Shown here one piece after another: positions 10,582 to 20,337 of a stretch of 64,000 nt of DNA. The notes beneath the pieces are model-generated. The model was not told the DNA's origin, made no database searches, and saw nothing but the letters and a program-made list of their open reading frames with translations. This DNA comes from Marinobacter santoriniensis NKSG1 (GTDB taxonomy: Bacteria > Pseudomonadota > Gammaproteobacteria > Pseudomonadales > Oleiphilaceae): positions 1 to 64,000 of the forward strand of contig NZ_APAT01000019.1 of the NCBI RefSeq assembly GCF_000347775.1. Reading direction: 5' to 3'. A program made the translations under genes and the position numbers. Numbering within the stretch: position 1 is the stretch's first letter; each line of letters starts with the position of its first letter.

Positions 10582-10639
10582 ACGCTTCTCGATCCCGCTC
10601 CTCTGACCTGCATTTTCTGACCTGCCACGCCGTCCTGTC

Positions 10640-11809
<1,170 letters not shown>

Positions 11810-11884
11810 TCAAAAGACGCCGCCAACCGCCCGCCGGAAATCCAGGTTCCTGCTATTATCCGGGGCAGGCTATCGAAGGAATAT

Positions 11885-11920
11885 GGGTACAGGGCGAAGC
11901 CAAAGCGCCGCCCTGTACCC
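11885..11920. repeat. 12-bp perfect inverted repeat downstream of the SutA-like gene
   Basis: GGGTACAGGGCG (11885-11896) is perfectly complementary to CGCCCTGTACCC (11909-11920) around a 12-nt loop. It lies 12 nt past the stop of the minus-strand SutA-like gene, so a transcript 3' hairpin is likely. Neither side has a proper U tract, so it may stabilise the RNA end or act as a rho-assisted terminator. Confidence 0.5.
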
Positions 11921-11931
11921 CCGGAACCGAA

Positions 11932-12153
11932 TCAGAAGGAGCGATTGTTGAATCCCACATCGACCTTTCGGGGGGAATTGGCACGGAAGGCATTGTCCAC
12001 TTGCTGGATTTTGCCACCCTGTTGCAGGAACGACTCAATATCCGCCTGCAACTGCGCCCTGACCCGCGCCCGACCGGCGACGGAATGGGTATCCTCGCTG
12101 TCGCTGCCCCAGCTCCCGGACTGCTCCAGGTTGCTTTCGTCGAATTCACTCAC
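11932..12153 (-). CDS. sutA: Short SutA-like protein (possible RNA-polymerase-associated regulator)
   Basis: A GTG start at 12153 with GGAG eight bases upstream gives 73 residues. A longer version from ATG 12210 (92 residues) is possible. The N-terminal half is acidic and low in complexity (SEFDESNLEQSGSWGSDSED). The C-terminal half contains FLQQGGKIQQVD followed by a basic, polar tail. That arrangement resembles Pseudomonas SutA, whose C-terminus has an FL..GGKVQE motif and which binds RNA polymerase during slow growth. The Pseudomonas protein is longer (about 105 residues), so the assignment is tentative. The gene stands alone. Confidence 0.55.
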   Translation of the reverse strand: MSEFDESNLEQSGSWGSDSEDTHSVAGRARVRAQLQADIESFLQQGGKIQQVDNAFRANSPRKVDVGFNNRSF

Positions 12154-12395
12154 GGGCTCATCTCCATCAACGAAAACAGATCTGAAAGTGCGCTCGCCTG
12201 AGGTGGCCAACGCGCACTCTGTGTCGACGAACGCGCCATCAACCGGTTCGTCTTGGCGTCTTTATAATCCCGAAATCCTGACGACGCCATTTCCCGGCAA
12301 CGACATTTTTGTAAATTTTTGTTACAGACCATAATAGACTGATTTTAAAGATTTAATAGAGCTACAAGACACCGCTTCTTGATTGACACAAAGAA

Positions 12396-12409
12396 TGAAT
12401 AATGATTCA
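12396..12409 (+). promoter_or_regulatory. Possible operator of the TetR-acyl-CoA dehydrogenase pair
   Basis: TGAATAATGATTCA has 5-bp arms TGAAT/ATTCA around four central bases and lies 20 bp before the TetR gene. A TTGACA (12383-12388) just upstream is a good -35 element, so the palindrome overlaps the expected core promoter. TetR regulators commonly autoregulate at such sites; binding here is inferred from position. Confidence 0.45.
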
Positions 12410-12428
12410 CTGCTTATAAGGAGTAGGC

Positions 12429-13058
12429 ATGGCCTATCGTGAAACGGAGAAAATGCGACAACGCAAGGCTGAGGCCCGTCGACGAATCGTGGAGTGCACT
12501 TACGAGTGTGTTGCCGAAGGCGGCTTCCGGAGTGCCCGGATCACCAGGATCGCCGGACTTGCCGGTGTCGCGACGGGAACGATCTACCGGCACTTTGAAT
12601 CCCGGGAAGACCTGTTCGCCGAAATTTTCCGCACGGCAACACAGAAGGAAGTGGATAAGGTCGCCGAGGCACTCGACACGCCGGGTGACGCGACCACGAG
12701 ACTGGAAAATGCCCTGCGGCAGTTCGCCGAGCGCGCATTAAGGGGCCCCATGATGGCCTGGTCGCTGATCGCCGAACCCGTGGATCCGAAGCTGGAAGAG
12801 GAACGGCTGGTTTACCGCCGAGCCTATGCAGAACATTTCGAGAGAGCGATCCGGGAAGGCATAGCCGAAGGCTGCATACCGGATCACGACGCCCGCCAGA
12901 GCAGCACCTGTCTCGTGGGCGCCATTGCAGAAAGCCTGGTTGGCCCACTGTCTCCGACACTGGCCAGCCAGAATTCATTGACCGAAACGGACAAGAACCG
13001 GCTGGTCGACTCCATCGTCCGTTTTTGCGTGCAGGGGTTGACCGGCTCCAGGAGATAG
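12429..13058 (+). CDS. TetR/AcrR-family regulator next to an AidB-like acyl-CoA dehydrogenase
   Basis: The 209-residue protein has an N-terminal TetR helix-turn-helix with the typical ITRIAGLAGVATGTIYRHF segment (residues about 38-56) and a variable C-terminal ligand pocket. A strong AAGGAG precedes the ATG. The AidB-like gene begins 2 nt after its stop, so they are translationally linked and the regulator probably controls this two-gene operon. The ligand is unknown; an acyl-CoA or a branched-chain intermediate is plausible because of the neighbour. Confidence 0.85.
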   Translation: MAYRETEKMRQRKAEARRRIVECTYECVAEGGFRSARITRIAGLAGVATGTIYRHFESREDLFAEIFRTATQKEVDKVAEALDTPGDATTRLENALRQFAERALRGPMMAWSLIAEPVDPKLEEERLVYRRAYAEHFERAIREGIAEGCIPDHDARQSSTCLVGAIAESLVGPLSPTLASQNSLTETDKNRLVDSIVRFCVQGLTGSRR

Positions 13059-13060
13059 CC

Positions 13061-14761
13061 ATGACAGCGCGCCAGCTCAGACCCGATAGTGACACGCCGA
13101 AACACGAAGACCGCTACCTGGCGGTCACCCACGACGTATTCAACCAGCCGCCAGCCCTGCAGGACTACAACCTGTTCGAACAGGACCAGGCGCTTCAGGA
13201 AGCGACCGTGCGGGAAGGCGCTGCCCATGCCGCCAGCGATCTGCAGGCTTTTGGCGCACTGGCGGGAGGCGCGGACACCATCGACCTGGGCTTTCGCGCC
13301 AACAACAATAAACCGGTGTTCAACACCCACGACCGGTTTGGTCACCGCATCGACGAGGTCGATTTCCATCCTTCGTACCATGAGCTCATGCGCATCGCCA
13401 TGGAAAACGGCCTTCACAGCAGCCCCTGGACCCATCCCGGGCAGGGCGCCCACGTCGCCCGTGCCGCCCGCTATTATATGCATTCCCAGGTGGAAGCCGC
13501 CCACTGCTGCCCGGTGACCATGACCTTCGCTGCCATCCCGTCCATTCGAAAGCAGGCAAACCTGGCAGCGGACTGGGAGCAGAAAATCCTCGCCAATCGC
13601 TACGATCCCCGAAACCTGCCCGATTCGGAAAAAACGTCGGTCACCATCGGCATGGCCATGACCGAAAAGCAGGGCGGCAGCGACGTTCGTGCCAACAGTA
13701 CCCGAGCCTATCCGATAGGGAGCGAGGGGCCGGGCGAAGCCTATGAGTTGGTGGGGCATAAATGGTTTGTCTCTGCCCCCATGTGCGATGCTTTTCTCGT
13801 GCTGGCCCAGACGGCCAATGGCCTTTCCTGCTTCCTGATGCCGCGCTGGCGGCCGGATGGCAGCAAAAACCCCTGGCAGGTCCAGCGACTGAAAAACAAG
13901 ATGGGTAACGTGGCTAACGCCTCCAGTGAAGCGGAACTGCGCGGAGCACTGGCCTGGATGGTCGGGGAGGAAGGCCGTGGCGTACCCACCATCATCGAGA
14001 TGGTAGCCATGACCCGCTTCGACTGCATGATCGGCAGCTCCGCCGGTATGCGCCAGGCCGTCGCTCAGGCGACCCATCACTGCCGCCACCGGAGCGCCTT
14101 CGGCAATCGCCTGATCGAACAACCACTGATGCAGAATGTCCTGGCCGACCTGGCCCTGGAAAGTGAGGCGGCCCTCGCGTACACCATGCGAGTCGCCCGC
14201 GCTCTCGATAACCAGGACGACGAGCGCGAACGTCTGTTCACGCGCCTGGCAACCCCCATCGGCAAGTACTGGATCTGTAAACGCACCCCCAACCATGCCT
14301 ATGAGGCCATGGAGTGCATTGGCGGAAGCGGTGTCATGGAAGACTGCATCATGCCCCGCCTGTTCCGAGAATCGCCGGTGAATGCTATCTGGGAAGGCAG
14401 CGGCAACGTCCAGTGTCTCGACACACTCCGCGCCCTGCAGAAGGAACCCGAGACCCTCGATGCCTTTTTCCTGGAAACCGCCGAAGCCAGAGGTACTGAC
14501 CGTCGCTTTGACCAGTTCCTCACGCAGTTGCAGGACGATTTCGCCGACATCAGCGATTTCCAGTACCGGGCTCGCAACCTGGTGGACCGGATGGCCCTGG
14601 CCCTGCAGGCCTCCCTGCTGATCCGCCACTCCGACAAGGCCGTGGCAGACGCCTTCTGCGCCTCCCGCCTGGAGAACACGGGCGGTCAGAATTATGGAAA
14701 CCTGCCCTCCGGCACCGACCCCGCGGCCATTATCAAACGGGCTACGCCTGTAGTAGGCTAA
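13061..14761 (+). CDS. AidB-like acyl-CoA dehydrogenase
   Basis: The ATG at 13061, preceded by AGGAG, gives 566 residues; the longer frame overlapping tetR is rejected. Sequences such as MTEKQGGSDVRANST (near residue 204), the RFDCMIGSSAGMRQAVAQA helix and ECIGGSGVMEDC are characteristic of the AidB/isovaleryl-CoA-dehydrogenase-like branch. AidB binds FAD and, in E. coli, DNA, and belongs to the adaptive response to alkylation. Many homologues are plain metabolic enzymes, and nothing here decides between the two. Linkage to a TetR gene rather than ada favours a metabolic role. Confidence 0.83.
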   Translation: MTARQLRPDSDTPKHEDRYLAVTHDVFNQPPALQDYNLFEQDQALQEATVREGAAHAASDLQAFGALAGGADTIDLGFRANNNKPVFNTHDRFGHRIDEVDFHPSYHELMRIAMENGLHSSPWTHPGQGAHVARAARYYMHSQVEAAHCCPVTMTFAAIPSIRKQANLAADWEQKILANRYDPRNLPDSEKTSVTIGMAMTEKQGGSDVRANSTRAYPIGSEGPGEAYELVGHKWFVSAPMCDAFLVLAQTANGLSCFLMPRWRPDGSKNPWQVQRLKNKMGNVANASSEAELRGALAWMVGEEGRGVPTIIEMVAMTRFDCMIGSSAGMRQAVAQATHHCRHRSAFGNRLIEQPLMQNVLADLALESEAALAYTMRVARALDNQDDERERLFTRLATPIGKYWICKRTPNHAYEAMECIGGSGVMEDCIMPRLFRESPVNAIWEGSGNVQCLDTLRALQKEPETLDAFFLETAEARGTDRRFDQFLTQLQDDFADISDFQYRARNLVDRMALALQASLLIRHSDKAVADAFCASRLENTGGQNYGNLPSGTDPAAIIKRATPVVG

Positions 14762-14822
14762 TGACATTACCTTCGGCGGGAACCCGTTCCCGCCGGATCC
14801 AGCACCAAAGCCGGAACCAACC

Positions 14823-15167
14823 ATGTCAGAAGCCCTGCGAAAACTCCTGAGGGAAGGCAACTTGCCCCAACAGCCGGTGATCACACCGCATGTGGGCGTC
14901 CTGACCCTGCATTTCCAGCTTTATGGCTGTGAAGACCTGAAAGCCAAGCGCAAGGTCTTTACCGCATTGAAAGCCGTCTGGGGCAAGGAACCGGATCTGG
15001 CCGTGGCCGAAACCGCCGATCACGACGCACTGGATTGCGCCACCTGGACCATTGCGGCCCTCGGCACCTCCTCTCGCCAGATCAGCCAGCGCCTCGACCT
15101 TGTCGAAAAGGCCATTGAGGAGAAAGTAGACGCCGCCGTGCTTGATGTGCAGCGTGAAATTCTCTGA
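14823..15167 (+). CDS. DUF503 family protein
   Basis: The 114-residue product contains the DUF503/YlxP pattern: a beta strand VGVLTLHFQLYGCEDLKAKRK starting near residue 22, then an AVAETADHDALDCATWTIAAL segment and a final helix. Members are small ferredoxin-like alpha/beta proteins. Some are linked to ribosome-binding-factor genes, but the function is unsettled. The 25-residue N-terminal extension before the domain is longer than in Bacillus YlxP. It follows the AidB-like gene by 61 nt and may be co-transcribed with it. Confidence 0.72.
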   Translation: MSEALRKLLREGNLPQQPVITPHVGVLTLHFQLYGCEDLKAKRKVFTALKAVWGKEPDLAVAETADHDALDCATWTIAALGTSSRQISQRLDLVEKAIEEKVDAAVLDVQREIL

Positions 15168-15355
15168 CATCATGCCTGCTCAGGGGCGTCGGTGGCGTAA
15201 CAGCCAGTGACGCCGTATACTACGCGTCCTCAGGGATGCCAGCTAACCTGCATGAAGCGGGTAACCAATTTTGCCGACGCCGGATCGTGTTCCGGCTGTG
15301 TCCGTTGGGCATCCGGAACCGGCCCTCGGATGACCACTGATTGTGCGTGGTGCCT

Positions 15356-17032
15356 ATGACCGGAAAGAAAAAGTCCGCCCAGGCCTCGGTTGAGGCGATG
15401 TATCGTGTGTTCACGGTGCCCGAAGCACCGGAATCCACCCTCAGCCGCATAGACCAGGACATCTCCCGAAACCTTGCGGGCTTCCTGCAGGAACACATCG
15501 TTGCCGTCGAGCGGGACCTCTCGGAAGTCGAGAAAGACTTCTCCGAGTACAACATCCCCGAAAAACCCGTGTTCGTTTCCGAGCAGGCCCAGTTCCTGCT
15601 CGACAAACTGGTCGCCAACTCGGTCCATACCGCCTCGCCGGCCTTTATCGGCCATATGACATCGGCTTTGCCCTACTTCATGCTGCCGCTGTCAAAGATC
15701 ATGATTGCGCTGAACCAGAACCTGGTGAAGACCGAAACTTCCAAGGCCTTTACGCCCATGGAGCGCCAGGTGCTCGGCATGGTCCATCGCCTGGTGTACG
15801 AAGAAGATGGCTCCTTTTACCGTAAGTGGATGCACGATCCCCGACATACCCTCGGGGTCATGTGTTCCGGAGGCACCATTGCCAATCTTACCGCCCTGTG
15901 GGTCGCCCGGAACCGCGCATTCCCGGCGGAGGGCAGCTTCCGGGGACTGCATCAGGAAGGTTTGTTCCGGGCGCTGAAATATTACGGCCATGAGGGCGCT
16001 GCAATCCTCGTCTCAAGCCGTGGGCACTACTCCCTGCGCAAGGCAGCGGATGTTCTTGGCCTGGGCCGGGACGCGTTGATTGCGGTCGAGACTGACGACC
16101 GGAACCGCATTCAGCCCGATGCGTTGCGGGAGAAGTGCCTGGAACTGCAAAAGCAGAAAATCAAGATCATGGCCATCTGCGGGGTTGCGGGTACCACCGA
16201 GACCGGCAACGTCGATCCGCTGGATGCCGTCGCGGACATTGCCCGCGAATTTGGCGCCCATTTCCATGTGGATGCGGCCTGGGGCGGACCGACCCTGTTC
16301 TCCCGAACCCACAAACACCTGCTCCGCGGCATCGAAAAGGCCGACTCGGTGACGTTCGATGCCCACAAGCAGCTGTACGTCCCCATGGGCGCCGGCCTGG
16401 TGGTCTTCAAGGACCCAAGCCTTGCCACGGCGGTTGAACACCATGCCCAGTACATTATCCGAAAAGGCTCCCGGGACCTGGGAAGCACCACCCTGGAAGG
16501 CTCCCGCCCCGGTATGTCCATGCTGATCCATTCCGGCCTGAGAATCCTCGGGCGGGAAGGGTACGAGATTCTGATTGACCAGGGCATCGAGAAGGCCCGC
16601 ATCTTTGGTGAGATGATCGACGAAGCACCGGACTTCGAGCTGGTCACCGAACCGGAACTCAATATCCTGACCTACCGTTATTGCCCGGAGGACGTACAAC
16701 AGGCGCTGAGGGTCGCGGATGAACTGCAGGCAGAAAAGCTCAACACCTGCCTCAACCGGATCACGAAATTCATCCAGAAAATCCAGCGTGAACGAGGCAA
16801 GGCCTTTGTCTCAAGAACCCGCCTTGAGCCCGCTCACTACTATCGTTTCCCGTGCATCGTCTTCCGGGTGGTCCTGGCCAACCCGCTGACAACCCGCGAG
16901 ATCCTGGCGGAAATTCTGGAGGAACAGAGGAAGCTGTCCGGAGATGAGGGGATTTCAGACGAGATGACTATCCTGCATCAGATGGCGGCAGCAGTGCTGA
17001 AACAGCACGAACCGAGCGCAAGACAGGCATAA
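15356..17032 (+). CDS. panP: PLP-dependent aspartate 1-decarboxylase (PanP type)
   Basis: This 558-residue group II PLP decarboxylase has the cofactor lysine in SVTFDAHKQLYVPMGAG (near residue 340) and the PLP-aspartate segment AHFHVDAAWGGP just before it. Overall it matches the PanP subfamily, described in Vibrio as supplying beta-alanine for pantothenate where the pyruvoyl enzyme PanD is missing. A glutamate-decarboxylase-like function is the alternative. The ATG at 15356 was preferred to an upstream TTG at 15341. No pantothenate genes are adjacent. The 188-nt upstream gap has a TATACT at 15216-15221 that could be a -10. Confidence 0.8.
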   Translation: MTGKKKSAQASVEAMYRVFTVPEAPESTLSRIDQDISRNLAGFLQEHIVAVERDLSEVEKDFSEYNIPEKPVFVSEQAQFLLDKLVANSVHTASPAFIGHMTSALPYFMLPLSKIMIALNQNLVKTETSKAFTPMERQVLGMVHRLVYEEDGSFYRKWMHDPRHTLGVMCSGGTIANLTALWVARNRAFPAEGSFRGLHQEGLFRALKYYGHEGAAILVSSRGHYSLRKAADVLGLGRDALIAVETDDRNRIQPDALREKCLELQKQKIKIMAICGVAGTTETGNVDPLDAVADIAREFGAHFHVDAAWGGPTLFSRTHKHLLRGIEKADSVTFDAHKQLYVPMGAGLVVFKDPSLATAVEHHAQYIIRKGSRDLGSTTLEGSRPGMSMLIHSGLRILGREGYEILIDQGIEKARIFGEMIDEAPDFELVTEPELNILTYRYCPEDVQQALRVADELQAEKLNTCLNRITKFIQKIQRERGKAFVSRTRLEPAHYYRFPCIVFRVVLANPLTTREILAEILEEQRKLSGDEGISDEMTILHQMAAAVLKQHEPSARQA

Positions 17033-17077
17033 AGTGACCCGGGGTCGCGCTTAAAACGGCCCCGGGCAATCCCGGAT

Positions 17078-17344
17078 TCAGTAAAGCGCTTCCTCGTCGT
17101 CCAGGACATCGTGAATGATGTCCAGAAACATCCGGTCCGCTTCGCTCCAGTGCTCAGGAATACGGATAGTGGTGTTGGCACTGATCTCCCGGGCAATCAC
17201 CTCGTCCGCATTGGGCTCCGCCCGGTGTTTCCTGGCGATTTCCATCGATTTTACGGCGATTGTGGGGTCGCTCAGGACCTTCTTGATAAAGACTCGCAGC
17301 TCGTCGATCATCTTCGCCTGACGGCTTTCAACGGATGAACTCAT
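17078..17344 (-). CDS. Uncharacterised 88-residue protein
   Basis: I do not recognise this small, soluble, mostly helical, acidic protein. It has no signal peptide, membrane segment or cysteine. It reads as two helices (SRQAKMIDELRVFIKKVLSD and SEADRMFLDIIHDVLDDEEAL) joined by a polar segment. It starts 91 nt after the Pit transporter gene on the same strand and may share its transcript, although a GC-rich hairpin (17372-17388) lies between them. Pit genes often have a small regulatory partner such as DUF47, but this protein is far shorter and does not resemble one. Confidence 0.6.
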   Translation of the reverse strand: MSSSVESRQAKMIDELRVFIKKVLSDPTIAVKSMEIARKHRAEPNADEVIAREISANTTIRIPEHWSEADRMFLDIIHDVLDDEEALY

Positions 17345-17435
17345 ACGTTACTCCCGGAACCATGGAATACCGGGGGCAGAACGCCCCCTTCGCAGGGAAT
17401 AGTATGACCAAAGCCGGCCTGGACAACCAGCCCGA

Positions 17436-18995
17436 TCAGATCAACAGGCCTCGCAGCGTGAAGAACAGGATCGCAGCCATACATGCGGAGGCCGGGACGG
17501 TAATGACCCAGGCCGCGGCAATTTTCACCAGTTGCGACCGTTTGACCATCTCTTCCCGGTAGATCTTCTTGAGCCGCTTCCGTTCAGACTTGGACAGGGG
17601 AACCTGTTTCTTTTTCTTCGCCTGCTTGAGCAGCTTTTCCATCTCTTCCACGGTGGCGTTGCGGAAATCATCCAGGAAGGGCTTCAGGCGCTCCTGCTCA
17701 GCCGGGTCATGATGCTCCATGATCTTGTGCAGCTGGGTGGCGTAGTTACGTTTGAGATACTCCCTGAGGAATCCGACGCCGAACACGCCCCCGATGGCAA
17801 TGTGGGTGGAACTCACCGGCAACCCCAGTTGCGACGCCAGGATCACGGTCAGGGCGGCCGACAGGGCGATACAGAACGCCCGGGTCTTGTCCAGTTCGGT
17901 AATTTCGCTGCCAACCGTCTTGATCAGACGGGGCCCGAACAGCATCAGACCGACGGCAATGCCCAACGCACCAACCATCATGACCCACAGGGGAATACCG
18001 GCCGAAGTGATCACAGCGCCCGCCGCCAACGCGTCATTGATAGCCGCCAGCGGACCAATCGCATTGGCCACGTCGTTGGCACCGTGGGCAAAACTCAGCA
18101 AGGCAGCCGCAAAGATCAGCGGCCAGGTGAACAGGGTATTCACGCCACTCGCACTGTTTTCCATGGTTGCCGCGCGGCGGCTGACCAGAACGCGGACAAT
18201 GAAAAAGACCACGGCTGCCGCAACCAGTCCGATGAGTGACGCTTCCAGGAAATCCACCTTGATGATCTTCTTGACCCCCTTGATCATCAGATAGGTTCCG
18301 AAGGCCCAGGCCATGATCCCCACCAGCCAGGGCACAAAGGTCCGCGCCGCTGCCACGACATTCTGCCGGTAGAGCACGGTCTTCTTGATAACCAGCAGGA
18401 ACAGGGCCGCCAGCAAGCCGCCCAGTACCGGCGAAATGACCCAGCTGGCCACGATCTTGCCCATAACCGACCAGTCGGCAATGCCCCAGCCTCCGGCCGC
18501 AATGCCGGCACCCAGGACGCCACCCACGATGGAATGGGTGGTCGACACCGGCGCACCCATCCAGGTGGCGAGATTCAGCCAGAGCGCACCGGCCAGGAGC
18601 GCAGCAGTCATCAGCCAGACAAACGCCTGACTATTGTCCAGCACCGTGGGATCGATAATGTCGCCCTTGATGGTAGACACCACGTCACCACCGGCAATCA
18701 GCGCCCCGCCGGCTTCAAATACGGCCGCGATCACGACCGCAGCCCCCAGCGACAGGGCACCGGACCCTACCGCCGGACCGACGTTATTGGCGACATCGTT
18801 GGCGCCAATATTGATCGCCATGTAGCCGCCAATCACCGCCGCAGCCATGAGGAGCATGCTGTTGGGCATTCCATTGCTGAAAGAACCGACGGCCAGCCAT
18901 ATGCCGAGCAAAAACAGCAGACTGATTCCGACCCTGTATCGTTCCGTGGAGGGGCTCGTGAGGATGGTATCCAGGAATCCGGTTGAACGGGCCAT
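17436..18995 (-). CDS. pit: Low-affinity inorganic phosphate transporter, PiT family
   Basis: The 519-residue membrane protein has about ten hydrophobic segments and the duplicated PiT signature: GANDVANNVGPAVGSGALSL near residue 63, and SFAHGANDVANAIGP in the second half. A hydrophilic, basic C-terminal region (about residues 400-490) precedes a last membrane segment. The family co-transports phosphate, as a metal-phosphate complex, with protons or sodium. It is the constitutive counterpart of the pst system at 57-62 kb. A 26-bp inverted-repeat region lies upstream between this gene and the divergent diguanylate cyclase. Confidence 0.93.
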   Translation of the reverse strand: MARSTGFLDTILTSPSTERYRVGISLLFLLGIWLAVGSFSNGMPNSMLLMAAAVIGGYMAINIGANDVANNVGPAVGSGALSLGAAVVIAAVFEAGGALIAGGDVVSTIKGDIIDPTVLDNSQAFVWLMTAALLAGALWLNLATWMGAPVSTTHSIVGGVLGAGIAAGGWGIADWSVMGKIVASWVISPVLGGLLAALFLLVIKKTVLYRQNVVAAARTFVPWLVGIMAWAFGTYLMIKGVKKIIKVDFLEASLIGLVAAAVVFFIVRVLVSRRAATMENSASGVNTLFTWPLIFAAALLSFAHGANDVANAIGPLAAINDALAAGAVITSAGIPLWVMMVGALGIAVGLMLFGPRLIKTVGSEITELDKTRAFCIALSAALTVILASQLGLPVSSTHIAIGGVFGVGFLREYLKRNYATQLHKIMEHHDPAEQERLKPFLDDFRNATVEEMEKLLKQAKKKKQVPLSKSERKRLKKIYREEMVKRSQLVKIAAAWVITVPASACMAAILFFTLRGLLI

Positions 18996-19066
18996 AGAGA
19001 CTGAATCTCGTGTGGTAGGGGTTAAATTTTGCCCGCAACTATAAAATTTTTGACATCAAAATGAAA

Positions 19067-19092
19067 CACAACTGTCATGTACGTCAGTTGTG
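19067..19092. promoter_or_regulatory. Inverted repeat between pit and the diguanylate cyclase gene
   Basis: CACAACTG (19067-19074) and CAGTTGTG (19085-19092) are perfect 8-bp arms around a 10-nt centre. The element lies 72 bp before pit and 77 bp before the diguanylate cyclase gene, so a bound protein could act on either promoter. The centre includes CTGTCATG, reminiscent of one PhoB half-site, but a second half-site in 11-bp phase is missing. Confidence 0.45.
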
Positions 19093-19168
19093 ATCCGTCG
19101 CAGCGTTTTACATATTTTTTGACGGATAATGTTTTGAATTGGCGTCAAAAAGACAGAAAAAGGCCCCC

Positions 19169-20266
19169 ATGACAGACCCCCTTTCAGCAAGCCACGAAGC
19201 AGCCGGTGCCCGCGAGGATGCCCAGGTAGCCGGGTTACTGAACTGGCTGTCCGGGGCTGCGATCCTGTTCCTGTCCGGCATTGGCACCAAGGCCTGGTTC
19301 GCCGGCCACACACTTCATGCCTGGGTACTCTGGATCTTTGCCGTTCTGGTTGGCCTGACCATCGTCCAGTTCTCACTCACCCGCAACCAGCCACGCCAGA
19401 AAGCCAGCCTGATTGTGATCGCCGCACTCCTGTTCATGTATCTCGTTGCCTCTGGCGGTGAGAGCAATACCGGGCCACTGTGGTTCTATGTATTTCCGCC
19501 GCTGCTGTTCTTCCTGACCGATCTGAAAACCGGCACCGCGGTCCTCCTGATGTGCTGTCTGGTAGCCGCCATCGTGTTTGAATTCCCCCAACTGCCGTTC
19601 GTCGGCGCCCATTACAGCTACGATTTCAAGATCCGCTTCTTCGCGACCCTCGCCTTCGAGTCCATTTTCTGTTTCATCCTTGAAGCCGGTCGACTGAAGG
19701 CGCGAAACGAACTCGTCGAGCTGGCGGCTACCCACGAGCACGCCGCCAGGACCGACGAGCTCACCGGGCTCTCCAACCGGCGTGATATGCAGCAACGTCT
19801 TGCCGAGGAATTTTCCCGTTACCAGCGTTCGGGGCACCATTTCTCCGTCGTGCTCATTGATCTGGACCTGTTCAAGAAAATCAACGACGTCTTTGGTCAC
19901 GACGCGGGGGATTCGGTGCTGCGACAATTTTCAGGCGTTCTTTCGGAGGTGGTCCGAAAAACCGACTCCGGGGCTCGCTGGGGAGGCGAGGAATTCCTGC
20001 TGCTGTTGCCAAATACGTCACTGCTCCAGGCGCTCACTCTTGCCGAGCGGCTCCGCCAGCGGGTCGCGTCGACGTCCTTCGTTTTCAGGAACCAGACGTT
20101 GCCGGTGACACTCAGCGCCGGCGTCTGCTCGATTGCCAACTCGGCCACACTGGCAGACCTGCTCAAGCAGGTAGACCTGCACCTCTACAACGCCAAACAG
20201 GCGGGCCGCAACCGGATAGCACCAAGGGTTCGCCAGAGCGAGGACGGGATGACCACGTCGACTTGA
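19169..20266 (+). CDS. Membrane diguanylate cyclase (GGDEF) with an inhibitory site
   Basis: The ATG at 19169 gives 365 residues; a TTG at 19139 is possible but less likely. An N-terminal domain of about six membrane segments (residues 25-175) precedes a GGDEF domain beginning at RTDELTGLSNRRDM. The active-site loop is WGGEEF near residue 272, a catalytic GGEEF variant. An RKTD five residues before it fits the product-inhibition I-site RxxD. The protein is predicted to make c-di-GMP from two GTP at the inner membrane, with feedback inhibition. It is divergent from pit. Confidence 0.9.
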   Translation: MTDPLSASHEAAGAREDAQVAGLLNWLSGAAILFLSGIGTKAWFAGHTLHAWVLWIFAVLVGLTIVQFSLTRNQPRQKASLIVIAALLFMYLVASGGESNTGPLWFYVFPPLLFFLTDLKTGTAVLLMCCLVAAIVFEFPQLPFVGAHYSYDFKIRFFATLAFESIFCFILEAGRLKARNELVELAATHEHAARTDELTGLSNRRDMQQRLAEEFSRYQRSGHHFSVVLIDLDLFKKINDVFGHDAGDSVLRQFSGVLSEVVRKTDSGARWGGEEFLLLLPNTSLLQALTLAERLRQRVASTSFVFRNQTLPVTLSAGVCSIANSATLADLLKQVDLHLYNAKQAGRNRIAPRVRQSEDGMTTST

Positions 20267-20337
20267 GTCGCTGAAGGGCCATCGCTATGATCAGGCGCCC
20301 GATTCTTCACGACTAACCGACCATCTCAGGACCCACC

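Noticed and set aside
12884..14884. 666-codon frame antisense to the AidB-like gene
   Set aside because: The sense strand encodes a convincing acyl-CoA dehydrogenase; the antisense product has no recognisable motif.
17038..17066. CCCGGGG/CCCCGGG hairpin between panP and the 88-residue gene as a terminator
   Set aside because: The loop is 15 nt and there is no U tract on either strand, so I did not list it.
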